This document shows, piece after piece, positions 1-6,745 of a DNA stretch of 8,361 nt (position 1 is its first letter; every line of letters starts with the position of its first letter). Source of the stretch: Pseudomonadales bacterium (GTDB lineage: Bacteria > Pseudomonadota > Gammaproteobacteria > Pseudomonadales > DT-91). The stretch is from the NCBI GenBank assembly GCA_013215025.1, contig JABSRR010000046.1, positions 2,291 to 10,651 on the forward strand, written 5' to 3'. A model generated the notes under the pieces. That model was not told where the DNA came from. It worked only from the letters and a program-made list of their open reading frames with translations, and did not search any database. The position numbers and the translations under genes are program-made.

Positions 1-189
1 CCTGCGTTTATCGATAATCATCCGGCGATCATTCATGATGGCAAGCTTGTTTCAGTTAACGGCATGTATCGACACGGATTTTTATTAGCACCAGCGGTTG
101 TGCACACTGTACTTAATCAATTAGGTTTTCCGCAGCAATTAGACTGGTCCAGTATTTCTCACCAAATGGCAGATTTAGCCACCGGATAA
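1..189 (+). CDS. thiO: Glycine oxidase ThiO, C-terminal end (5' truncated by window)
   Basis: Frame 1 is open from the first base to a TAA at 187-189, giving the last 62 residues of a protein. It contains NGMYRHGFLLAP (about residues 21-32 of the fragment), which matches the C-terminal FAD-binding signature of ThiO/DAO-type flavoprotein oxidases. In the family, ThiO oxidises glycine to iminoacetate (dehydroglycine), which ThiG needs to build the thiazole ring; it is the oxygen-dependent alternative to ThiH. The stop is only 6 bases before thiS, so the genes are almost certainly cotranscribed. The FAD Rossmann motif and the start lie outside the window. The assignment rests on the C-terminal motif plus the position directly before thiS-thiG. 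Confidence 0.88.
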   Translation, partial: PAFIDNHPAIIHDGKLVSVNGMYRHGFLLAPAVVHTVLNQLGFPQQLDWSSISHQMADLATG

Positions 190-195
190 ATAGCA

Positions 196-399
196 ATGAT
201 TACAATCACTCTCAACGGCGAAGTAACACAGGTTCCGGGCAACCTTACAGTTGATCAATTATTGCGGATGCGCGAGGTTGACCCTGATTCGGTGGCTATT
301 GCTGTAGATATGGAGTTTGTGGCGCGCAAGCAATACAGTGTTACCATGGTTGAAAATAATCAATCGATCGAAATGCTGACCGCAGTTCAAGGCGGTTAA
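196..399 (+). CDS. thiS: Sulfur carrier protein ThiS
   Basis: This is a 67-residue ubiquitin-like protein, the usual size of ThiS, beginning MITITLNGE and ending in the required Gly-Gly. In the family, the C-terminal glycine is adenylated by ThiF and converted to a thiocarboxylate, which donates sulfur to ThiG during thiazole formation. The central IAVDMEFVARKQY stretch corresponds to the conserved 'vAvn.e.v.r..w' strand of ThiS. The ATG is 6 bases after the thiO stop; the only Shine-Dalgarno-like sequence is a GGA that overlaps that stop, suggesting translational coupling. The gene lies between thiO and thiG as in many thi operons. No thiF is present in the window, so the adenylating enzyme must be encoded elsewhere. 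Confidence 0.95.
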   Translation: MITITLNGEVTQVPGNLTVDQLLRMREVDPDSVAIAVDMEFVARKQYSVTMVENNQSIEMLTAVQGG

Positions 400-414
400 G
401 TCAGGAAAATCACT

Positions 415-1209
415 ATGTCTGATGACGTATTAAAATTATATGGGCAGTCGTTTAGCAGCCGCTTTTTAATCGGTTCGGCGCTCTATCCCTCGCCGCAGCT
501 TATGCTTGATAGTATTCAATCAGCGCAGTCACAAATTGTTACGATTGCGCTTCGTCGTCAATCACCCGAGCATCAGGGCGGTAAAACTTTTTGGGATTTT
601 ATTCAGCAGCTTGATGTCACTTTAATGCCAAATACAGCTGGCTGTCATAATGCTAAAGAAGCGGTGACCCTGGCAAAAATGTCACGTGACTTATTCCATA
701 CTGATTGGATAAAACTTGAGGTAATTGGAGACGAATATACGCTGCAGCCTGATGCGTTTGCCCTTGTCGATGCTGCCCGCGAATTAGTCAGTGATGGCTT
801 TAAAGTGTTTCCCTACTGCACTGATGACTTAGTCTTATGTCAAAAGTTACTGGATGTTGGTTGTGAAGTTTTAATGCCATGGGGCGCGCCAATTGGTACG
901 GGTAAAGGCTTAATTAATCCATACGCCCTCGCGTCTTTGCGCGACCGCATTGCTAATGTGCCTATGATTGTTGACGCTGGCATTGGTTTGCCCTCACATG
1001 CGGCTCAGGCGATGGAGCTGGGCTATGACGCGGTTTTGTTGAATACTGCTGTGGCCGAAGCACGTCAGCCAGCGTTGATGGCAAGTGCTTTCCGCGATGC
1101 GGTGTGTGCTGGTCGACAGGCTTATTTAGCGGGGCCAATCCCCGAGCGCCAAACCGCCAAACCTTCTACCCCAACCCTTGGCCAGCCTTTCTGGCAACAA
1201 AGTGACTAA
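415..1209 (+). CDS. thiG: Thiazole synthase ThiG
   Basis: This 264-residue TIM-barrel enzyme is of normal family length. It condenses 1-deoxy-D-xylulose 5-phosphate, iminoacetate and ThiS thiocarboxylate sulfur into the thiazole phosphate precursor. Visible hallmarks are PNTAGC (72-77), IKLEVIGD (99-106) with Lys100 as the expected Schiff-base lysine and Glu102 beside it, [13 protein letters not shown] (154-166), the VDAGIG phosphate-binding loop (186-191), and NTAVAEA followed by AGRQAYLAG near the end. The segment at 47-62 ([16 protein letters not shown]) is less typical than the usual 'RRv......l.d.i' but keeps the RR pair. The start is supported by AGGA at 403-406, 8 bases before the ATG. 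It is followed by thiDE after a short gap. Confidence 0.96.
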   Translation: MSDDVLKLYGQSFSSRFLIGSALYPSPQLMLDSIQSAQSQIVTIALRRQSPEHQGGKTFWDFIQQLDVTLMPNTAGCHNAKEAVTLAKMSRDLFHTDWIKLEVIGDEYTLQPDAFALVDAARELVSDGFKVFPYCTDDLVLCQKLLDVGCEVLMPWGAPIGTGKGLINPYALASLRDRIANVPMIVDAGIGLPSHAAQAMELGYDAVLLNTAVAEARQPALMASAFRDAVCAGRQAYLAGPIPERQTAKPSTPTLGQPFWQQSD

Positions 1210-1234
1210 TTTACGCTACTCGTCTAAGTCTAAT

Positions 1235-2818
1235 ATGTCTGATATGCCGCAACAGTTCACCCAGGCGATGCCTGCTACCTCAGCTATGCCTGCTAAAGTC
1301 TGGTCGATAGCAGGCTCTGATAATAGCTGCGGCGCCGGTATACAGGCAGACAATAAAGTCTTTGATCGCTTCGCAGTGCAGGCCGGTAATCTTGTGACAG
1401 CCCTGACTGCGCAAAACCAACAGGGTGTGTCGGCCGTCGCTTTGACAGCATTAAATGATTTAGAGCAGCAATGGCAGACGTTGTTAGCAATGGGTGATGC
1501 TGATGTCATTAAGCTCGGCATGCTTGGCGATGCCGCAATAGTAGATTGGCTACAGTCAAAGCTGGCACAGCTGCCAAACCCGGTTGTGGTTTGTGACCCG
1601 GTGCTGTTTGCCTCTGCCGGCGGCACATTGATGCAGGCCGCTGAAAGTTATCTAACGCTCGCGCAATATGTCAGTTTAATGACGCCGAATCAGCAAGAGT
1701 TTGCCGAAATTTTTGCGATACAATTTGATTCTTGGCAAGCCTTAGAGGCCCATGCGAAAAATATCGCTGCAGTTTATCAGCTTGATCTAGTCATAACTGG
1801 AGGCGATAGTGTATTCAGCGAATCGTCTATTGCTGAAAATGTAGCGGCGATCGACCTATGTGTTATTGATGGCGAGGTATTTTACTTACACAGTGATTAT
1901 CAAGCCGTGTCAGCGACGCACGGCACCGGTTGCGCCTTTGCCTCGGCACTAGCTGCAAGTCTTGCGCTAGGCTACAGTGCCAAGGAAGCGGTTGTGTTAG
2001 CTAAAACTTATCTGAACCAAGGTTTTGCTGATCTGCAATCTAAGCTACAGCCCAATTTTGTGCATACGACATTCCCAAGCCAGCTAGCGGCCCTGCCCAG
2101 TGTGATGCTTGATGCGCCAGCGCAGCAGACCATTCAGCCAATTAATAAGCCGGCTGATCGCTTTGCCGAGATTGATCAGCCATTAGGCCTATACCCCGTT
2201 GTGGATAGTATTGACTGGTTAACACGCTGTTTGCAGGCGGGTGTTAAGACAATTCAGTTGCGAATCAAGCATGACGGCAGCGATGATTTTTATCCGCGTA
2301 TAGAGCCACTCATTGCCGAGGCGGTAAGGCTCGGAGACACTTTTAAGGCTCAACTTTTTATCAATGATCATTGGCAGTTGGCACTCAAATACTCTGCCTA
2401 TGGTGTTCATTTGGGCCAAGAAGATCTTGATTCTGCAAGCACTGAATCCATAAAAGCAGCGGGCATAAAACTTGGCGTGTCGACCCACAGTTGGTTCGAG
2501 ATTGCTCGCGCCCATTCGCTTCAGCCAAGCTATATTGCTATTGGTCCAATTTATGCGACTACCACTAAAGTGATGCCTTGGGTGCCACAAGGCTTAGACA
2601 AGCTTGCGCGCTGGTGTCAATTGTTAGGTCAGAGGTATCCAACGGTGGCTATTGGTGGCATCAACCTAAGCAATGCATCGGAGGTGTTATCAACCGGCGT
2701 AGGCTCAATTGCTATGGTACGCGCAATTACAGAAGCGCCTGATTATCAACAGGTGATTGTACAATTAGAGCAGATGATTGTGGCGGCCAGCAAAATCCAA
2801 GGCGCTGATCTTGACTAG
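1235..2818 (+). CDS. thiDE: Bifunctional HMP/HMP-P kinase and thiamine-phosphate synthase (ThiD-ThiE fusion)
   Basis: This is one reading frame of 527 residues from ATG 1235. The N-terminal ThiD domain (about 20-280) is a ribokinase-fold kinase that phosphorylates hydroxymethylpyrimidine twice. It shows IAGSDNSCGAGIQAD (25-39), DPVLFASAG, MTPNQQE, VITGGDS and the anion-hole HGTGC (229-233). A linker of about 30 residues leads to the ThiE domain (about 315-520), which couples HMP-PP with thiazole phosphate. It shows QLRIK (341-345), INDHW (376-380), GVHLGQEDL (390-398), GPIYATTTK (437-445) and AIGGI (472-476). Both active sites look complete. The start is uncertain: ATGs at 1235, 1244, 1268 and 1286 are all in frame and none has a strong ribosome-binding site; the frame also extends back to a TTG at 1178 inside thiG. 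Homology begins only at about 1289. Confidence 0.94.
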   Translation: MSDMPQQFTQAMPATSAMPAKVWSIAGSDNSCGAGIQADNKVFDRFAVQAGNLVTALTAQNQQGVSAVALTALNDLEQQWQTLLAMGDADVIKLGMLGDAAIVDWLQSKLAQLPNPVVVCDPVLFASAGGTLMQAAESYLTLAQYVSLMTPNQQEFAEIFAIQFDSWQALEAHAKNIAAVYQLDLVITGGDSVFSESSIAENVAAIDLCVIDGEVFYLHSDYQAVSATHGTGCAFASALAASLALGYSAKEAVVLAKTYLNQGFADLQSKLQPNFVHTTFPSQLAALPSVMLDAPAQQTIQPINKPADRFAEIDQPLGLYPVVDSIDWLTRCLQAGVKTIQLRIKHDGSDDFYPRIEPLIAEAVRLGDTFKAQLFINDHWQLALKYSAYGVHLGQEDLDSASTESIKAAGIKLGVSTHSWFEIARAHSLQPSYIAIGPIYATTTKVMPWVPQGLDKLARWCQLLGQRYPTVAIGGINLSNASEVLSTGVGSIAMVRAITEAPDYQQVIVQLEQMIVAASKIQGADLD

Positions 2819-4727
2819 TCATCAAGTCCCAGCCGGGTTGCCGCGCTGGCTGTCATGGCTTGATCGCCCTCAGGCTTTGCTGTGGTTATTGGCTTTGGCC
2901 TTTGTCTTGCACGTAGGCGGTTTACTCACCGGCGGTTTATATGCCGACGACTTTATTCAAGCGGCGTTATTTTTAGGCTCGGATAGGTTGGCTGAGCTCG
3001 GTTTACTTAATCATGTTAACGTCGGCGAGTTTAGCAGTGTGCAAGCTCATCAATTTAATTTTTTTGATCCAGCTAGCAGTAATTATCAAGCTTTGAGAGA
3101 TTTTGGTATTCTACCTTGGTGGACTTCTGACCAAGCCTTGCTGCATTTTTACCGCCCCCTTGCCAGTCTCACTCATTATTTAGATTACCAGCTATGGCCA
3201 AATAGCAGCATTGCCATGCACGCAATCAATATGCTTTGGTATATATCCGGTTTAGCAATCATTTATCGCTGTTTTCTGACCTTAGGTTTGACTCAATCTG
3301 TTAGTCGTTTGGCATTGCTGCTGATTATTTTAGATCACAGTGTGTTTCAGGTAGTGACTTGGATTGCGGCGAGAAACGCCTTAATGGTTGTTGCCTTAGG
3401 CTTTGCTTGTCTTACTTTCTATCATATGGCCTGCCAAGCTTGGCAAGATAATCGTCATCGGTTGTTTGCTGGCTATTACCTTATAAGTTTATTGCTGCTG
3501 TTGCTTACCATGTTGACAGGCGAGGCGGTGATTACTATCTGTGCTTACCTTGGTGCGTATATGCTGGTGTTTGATCGACGCCAGTGGTGGCAGCGGGTGA
3601 TCAGTCTATTACCGTTTGCTGTGTTGATTATTATTTGGCGGCTACTTTATCAGCAGGCAGGGTTTGGTGCCTCGGGTGTGGATTTTTATCTTGATCCAGG
3701 GCGAGATCCACTGGCTTTCCTATCCTTGGCGCAAACAAAGGTTTGGCTGAGTTTCTTTGAGCTGTTTAGTGCTATAGATGTTATGAGTGGGCAAATCAGA
3801 CCTGATATTCGCATGCTGCTGGGCATACCTGGTGCGCTACTTTTTCTTGGCTTTACTTATCTTGTAGTTAAGGCCTATCGTCAGCAGCAACTGTCTAAAG
3901 CAGCGCTATGTCTCTACCTTGGAAGCTGTATGGCTTTGTTGCCAGGGCTAGCGATAGCGCTCTCACCAAGAGTAATGATTATTCCTTTTATAGGTTTGGC
4001 TGCGGTGCTGGCAGAGTTATTATTAATAAACCGAACCACAATAGGCTTATGGTTAACACGGTGTTATGTATACATCGTGCATATCCTCATATCCTTTGCC
4101 CTTGCTTTTTGGGTATTAACCACAAGTATTGCTGACACATTCAATAGCCTGCAGTCCAAAACAGGCGTTCAGCATGAGCAGCGTGTTAAATTGGGTGAGA
4201 ATGATTATGCTGATAAACATTTGGTGGTGATGAGCACAGCCAAACCCTTTTGGTTATCATTTATTGCGCATGAACTAGATTATTTTCAGCTGCCGCTGCC
4301 GAAAACCAGTCGTGTGCTGACAACTAACTGGTTTCCGATGACGGTTTCTAGACTCTCCGAGCAGCAGTTTGTGATTGAAGCTAAGCCAGCATTTCAGTTT
4401 GATGCGGCAATGTTAGAAGGTGTCGATACTCACTACCATTTACACTATGCCTTTCTCAATCAACAGCTATTAGGTTTAATGAAATCATCGCGTGATCAAT
4501 GGTGGTTAGGTCAGCAGTTTGAATTGCCCGAGATGCAGATAGCGGTGCAAAAGTTGTACTCGAAAAACCAAGCGAACGCTAAACCGTCTTCGTTGTTAAT
4601 TACTCTCAAGCAGCCTCTTCGAGACTATGATTTTATCATCTGGTCGATGAGTCGGCAGCGCTACGTTGATTTCCGCTTACCTGATATTGGTGAGAGCATT
4701 CAATTGCCAGGGCTGTTTTCGCCCTGA
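2811..4727 (+). CDS. Polytopic membrane protein resembling GT-C glycosyltransferases, function unknown
   Basis: This is a 638-residue integral membrane protein. I count about 11 hydrophobic segments between residues 22 and 436, then a roughly 200-residue C-terminal region without clear membrane spans. Features suggesting the GT-C superfamily (PMT/ArnT/TMTC-like) are an acidic YADDF motif just after the first span (44-48), FYRPL (113-117) followed by a LW...H (137) pattern, TWIAARN (183-189) and an acidic GEA (237-239). GT-C enzymes use lipid-phosphate sugar donors and act on the periplasmic side; donor and acceptor here are unknown. The TTG at 2811 is chosen because AAGG at 2799-2802 lies 8 bases before it; it overlaps the thiDE stop by 8 bases. 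An upstream TTG at 2778 lacks such a site. Cotranscription with the thi genes is likely, but no metabolic link is visible. It could also be a flippase-like or polymerase-like protein. Confidence 0.72.
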   Translation: MTSHQVPAGLPRWLSWLDRPQALLWLLALAFVLHVGGLLTGGLYADDFIQAALFLGSDRLAELGLLNHVNVGEFSSVQAHQFNFFDPASSNYQALRDFGILPWWTSDQALLHFYRPLASLTHYLDYQLWPNSSIAMHAINMLWYISGLAIIYRCFLTLGLTQSVSRLALLLIILDHSVFQVVTWIAARNALMVVALGFACLTFYHMACQAWQDNRHRLFAGYYLISLLLLLLTMLTGEAVITICAYLGAYMLVFDRRQWWQRVISLLPFAVLIIIWRLLYQQAGFGASGVDFYLDPGRDPLAFLSLAQTKVWLSFFELFSAIDVMSGQIRPDIRMLLGIPGALLFLGFTYLVVKAYRQQQLSKAALCLYLGSCMALLPGLAIALSPRVMIIPFIGLAAVLAELLLINRTTIGLWLTRCYVYIVHILISFALAFWVLTTSIADTFNSLQSKTGVQHEQRVKLGENDYADKHLVVMSTAKPFWLSFIAHELDYFQLPLPKTSRVLTTNWFPMTVSRLSEQQFVIEAKPAFQFDAAMLEGVDTHYHLHYAFLNQQLLGLMKSSRDQWWLGQQFELPEMQIAVQKLYSKNQANAKPSSLLITLKQPLRDYDFIIWSMSRQRYVDFRLPDIGESIQLPGLFSP

Positions 4728-5207
4728 TCAGTGCAAGACGCGCGCTAAATTAGCCGCACTGTCATTAATATGCAGTGGCAAATTAATGTGGTTTTCAAAA
4801 AAATCTTCATGTCTTCGGCAGTCCTGCAATACATCCAAACAATCTTCTATGTCTTGCGCCTCGCTGGAGCTTGTTTGCTTGAAACAATACTGTTGCAATA
4901 ATTCGCTGTAAATTGATTGGTATAAATTCGCTTTTTCAAGCTGCTGTTCCTGTTTGAGGCAGTGTGTTAGATAGATGCAGGCCAAAACCATTTTTTTTGC
5001 AGCGACAGCGAGACCGTCAGTTTTAGATTTGTGCATTAGAATAACGCTTAAGTCTAACGCCGAGCCTGCATAGGCGAGTACTTCTTTATGCTGTCCAAGT
5101 TCATGATAGACGCTGGCTTGGCTCATCCATTCAAACCACTGACTGGATAGTTCTGTATTGCTACATTTAGCCAGCTGCTGCTGATGCTGTTGGCAGATGA
5201 AGTGCAT
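4728..5207 (-). CDS. Uncharacterised Cys-rich helical protein, predicted Fur-regulated
   Basis: I do not recognise this 159-residue protein. It has no signal peptide or membrane span and looks cytosolic and mostly helical. Residues 23-55 (W..W...A..Y.ELGQH.E.L.YAGSALDLS) fit one tetratricopeptide-like helix pair, and further helices follow. It carries seven cysteines (5, 15, 77, 83, 108, 123, 130) and begins MHFICQQHQQQ, a possible Cys-x2-His metal ligand pair. The ATG complement is at 5205-5207; a GGGA lies 8 bases upstream, a modest ribosome-binding site. A perfect Fur operator and a plausible promoter sit 46-60 bases upstream of the start, so expression should rise under iron starvation. 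Its stop abuts the stop of the converging membrane-protein gene. The length, the dedicated operator and the good start support a real gene; a role in iron or oxidative stress is inference only. Confidence 0.75.
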   Translation of the reverse strand: MHFICQQHQQQLAKCSNTELSSQWFEWMSQASVYHELGQHKEVLAYAGSALDLSVILMHKSKTDGLAVAAKKMVLACIYLTHCLKQEQQLEKANLYQSIYSELLQQYCFKQTSSSEAQDIEDCLDVLQDCRRHEDFFENHINLPLHINDSAANLARVLH

Positions 5208-5239
5208 AGCTGTATTCCCAAAAATGATGAGGAGAAAAC

Positions 5240-5268
5240 ATGCTAATACAAATGATAATCATTATCAA
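5240..5268 (-). promoter_or_regulatory. Candidate sigma-70 promoter for the 159-aa gene, overlapped by Fur box
   Basis: Read on the minus strand, TTGATA (5263-5268, 5/6 match to the -35 consensus) is followed after 17 bases by TAGCAT (5240-5245, 4/6 match to the -10). Transcription would start near 5233, leaving a leader of about 26 bases before the ATG at 5207. The Fur operator covers part of the -35 and the spacer, the classic arrangement for repression by Fe-Fur. The -10 is imperfect, so the exact promoter is less certain than the operator. Confidence 0.45.
5253..5267. promoter_or_regulatory. Fur box (ferric uptake regulator operator)
   Basis: TGATAATCATTATCA is a perfect 7-1-7 inverted repeat identical to the Fur consensus TGATAATnATTATCA. 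Within the older 19-bp consensus GATAATGATAATCATTATC, positions 5248-5266 match at 16 of 19. It lies in the 72-base gap between the metallopeptidase stop and the start of the 159-residue protein, 13 bases beyond that stop. The only correctly placed downstream gene is the 159-residue one on the minus strand; on the plus strand the next sequence is antisense to the metallopeptidase. Fe(II)-loaded Fur would be expected to repress here when iron is plentiful. Confidence 0.92.
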
Positions 5269-5279
5269 ATAATTACTGG

Positions 5280-5975
5280 CTAAAATTTACGCATGCGAGT
5301 AAGCCAATAACCGATATTTAATAAGTTGGTTAATGAGGCTGCCACATAGGTAAGAGCGGCCGCCTTGAGAATACGGTTGGCTGAGGCGAGGTCAGCAGCA
5401 TTCAGATAGCCACCTTCACTTAATATCGGCATCGCTTTGTTGAAACTAGCGTCAAACTCTAATGGTAGTGAGAGGAAACTGACCAGTGTGCCGCTAAATA
5501 TGCTGAGCAAACCAATGCCTAAGCTTAAAGCACCAACTAATGGAGATTTTGTTAATAAAGTTAATACGGGTGCAAGAGTCAGGGAAATAGGCGCCAAAAT
5601 TTGGATCATTTGTGTCCAGCGTGCCATTTGACTGCGGTAGTGCATCCAAGGATTGTTTTCGGCATCTTGCACGGCGTGGCCGACCTCGTGGGCTGCAATC
5701 ACCATAGCGCTTAAAGAGCGCTGGTTAAAATGTGTTTGGCTTAGGCGGACAGCTTTCTGCTCAGGATGATAGTGGTCGCCAATATTACTAGCGGCTTGTT
5801 CTACCGTAACTGAACTGTCCAGCGCTAACTGGCGTAAAAGATGTTCAGCAAACTGGCCGCCGGTACCCGGTATATCATCACGCGTATGATTATGTTGTTC
5901 AATCGTGCTCTTAACCCACCATTGCGGCACAACAATAATGGCAAGTAAGAACACAATGCAGGCGATGATGAGCAT
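5280..5975 (-). CDS. Membrane-bound neutral zinc metallopeptidase, YugP family
   Basis: This 231-residue protein matches the YugP / Zn_peptidase_2 family in length and layout. An N-terminal membrane span (about 1-17) is followed by DHYHPEQKAVRLS (68-80) and the zinc-binding AAHEVGHAVQ (94-103), where His96 and His100 are metal ligands and Glu97 the catalytic base. Two spans follow (about 124-143 and 147-170), then PLEFDAS (171-177) with Glu173 as the probable third ligand, and a last hydrophobic helix (about 203-222). The substrate of this family is not established; membrane-protein quality control is only a guess. The start ATG complement is at 5973-5975 and has no strong ribosome-binding site. 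It diverges from ribA across a gap of about 155 bases. It may be read through into the 159-residue gene, since no terminator is visible in the 72-base gap. Confidence 0.88.
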   Translation of the reverse strand: MLIIACIVFLLAIIVVPQWWVKSTIEQHNHTRDDIPGTGGQFAEHLLRQLALDSSVTVEQAASNIGDHYHPEQKAVRLSQTHFNQRSLSAMVIAAHEVGHAVQDAENNPWMHYRSQMARWTQMIQILAPISLTLAPVLTLLTKSPLVGALSLGIGLLSIFSGTLVSFLSLPLEFDASFNKAMPILSEGGYLNAADLASANRILKAAALTYVAASLTNLLNIGYWLTRMRKF

Positions 5976-6130
5976 AAAAGAGTTACCGCTGGCTCAATAA
6001 ATAAACGTTAAAATTTTGCGCAAATATTAGCCTAAAGTCGTTTATCTGGGTAAAATGCGCGACCTTAATTTATCTTACATGAAGCGTTTTAAGACTACAC
6101 TTGTTTAATCTGGAAGAATTTGGAAACCCT

Positions 6131-6745
6131 GTGACAGTAACCTTTGTCGAAAAAACCAAGCTGCCTACAGCCTTTGCAACCTTTGATTTATACGGTTTTT
6201 TTGATCAGAAAGAACAAAAAGAGCATGTGGTTTTAACCTTGGGCGACATCGCCAACGGCCAACCTGTGTTGGCAAGGCTGCACTCAGAGTGTTTAACCGG
6301 TGATGCCTTATTAAGTCAGCGCTGTGATTGTGGTCCGCAGTTAAACGCAGCACTTGAGGCGATAGCGCTAGCGGGACGCGGTGCCTTGCTATACCTGCGT
6401 CAAGAGGGCCGAGGCATTGGGCTGATGAATAAAATCAGAGCCTATAATCTGCAAGATCAGGGCTATGACACAGTTGAAGCCAACGAAAAGCTGGGTTTTG
6501 GTGCCGATCTGCGAGATTACAGTATTTGCAAGCCAATGCTTGATCACTTGGGTATTCGGTCGATCCGCTTGATGACCAATAATCCGCGCAAGGTAAAGGC
6601 GATGACCGATCAGGGTATTGAGGTGGCAGAGCGCATTGCCCTTCGCGTTGGCGATAATCCGCATAATGCGAAGTACTTGGCAACTAAAGCCGGAAAATTA
6701 GGCCATTTCATTGATCATCAACAAGAGTTTGAAGACTGCGGCTAA
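6131..6745 (+). CDS. ribA: GTP cyclohydrolase II RibA
   Basis: This stand-alone GTP cyclohydrolase II (204 residues; E. coli 196) opens the GTP imidazole ring in the first step of riboflavin synthesis. HSECLTGDAL and RCDCG supply the three zinc cysteines, Cys54, Cys65 and Cys67; LRQEGRGIGL, the IRAYNLQDQGYDTVEAN stretch with Tyr105, Arg128 and TNNPRKV complete the active site. I chose GTG 6131 because it places KLPT, the zinc cysteines, Tyr105 and Arg128 at exactly the E. coli positions, and a GGA lies 6 bases upstream. The frame extends to a TTG at 6101, but that codon lacks a ribosome-binding site. No DHBP synthase (RibB) domain is fused. The stop TAA overlaps the yhbY stop on the other strand. 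No FMN riboswitch is visible in the short leader; a TAAAAT at 6051-6056 could be a -10 element, without a convincing -35. Confidence 0.96.
   Translation: MTVTFVEKTKLPTAFATFDLYGFFDQKEQKEHVVLTLGDIANGQPVLARLHSECLTGDALLSQRCDCGPQLNAALEAIALAGRGALLYLRQEGRGIGLMNKIRAYNLQDQGYDTVEANEKLGFGADLRDYSICKPMLDHLGIRSIRLMTNNPRKVKAMTDQGIEVAERIALRVGDNPHNAKYLATKAGKLGHFIDHQQEFEDCG

Noticed and set aside
1178..1234. TTG 1178 as the start of thiDE, overlapping thiG by 32 bases
   Set aside because: The added residues have no ThiD homology, TTG is rare and no Shine-Dalgarno precedes it; the later ATGs are more plausible.
1210..1234. TPP riboswitch inside the thi operon
   Set aside because: Gaps between the thi genes are at most 25 bases, too short for one. 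If present it would lie upstream of thiO or thiC, outside the window.
1216..1626. Minus-strand open frame of 136 codons within thiDE
   Set aside because: It lies wholly inside the well-conserved ThiD domain, shows no recognisable protein features and is a frame shadow.
6079..6108. A nine-codon ORF (MKRFKTTLV) upstream of ribA as a leader peptide
   Set aside because: It has no ribosome-binding site, no regulatory codon run and no following attenuator hairpin, so it is probably chance.
6101..6130. TTG 6101 as the start of ribA, giving 214 residues
   Set aside because: There is no ribosome-binding site before it, and GTG 6131 places the zinc cysteines, Tyr105 and Arg128 at the same numbers as in E. 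coli RibA.
5976..6130. FMN riboswitch before ribA
   Set aside because: None of the conserved RFN-element blocks is recognisable in this short AT-rich gap.
6389..6683. Overlapping minus-strand frames inside ribA
   Set aside because: They are antisense to conserved RibA motifs and have no start signal or recognisable domain.
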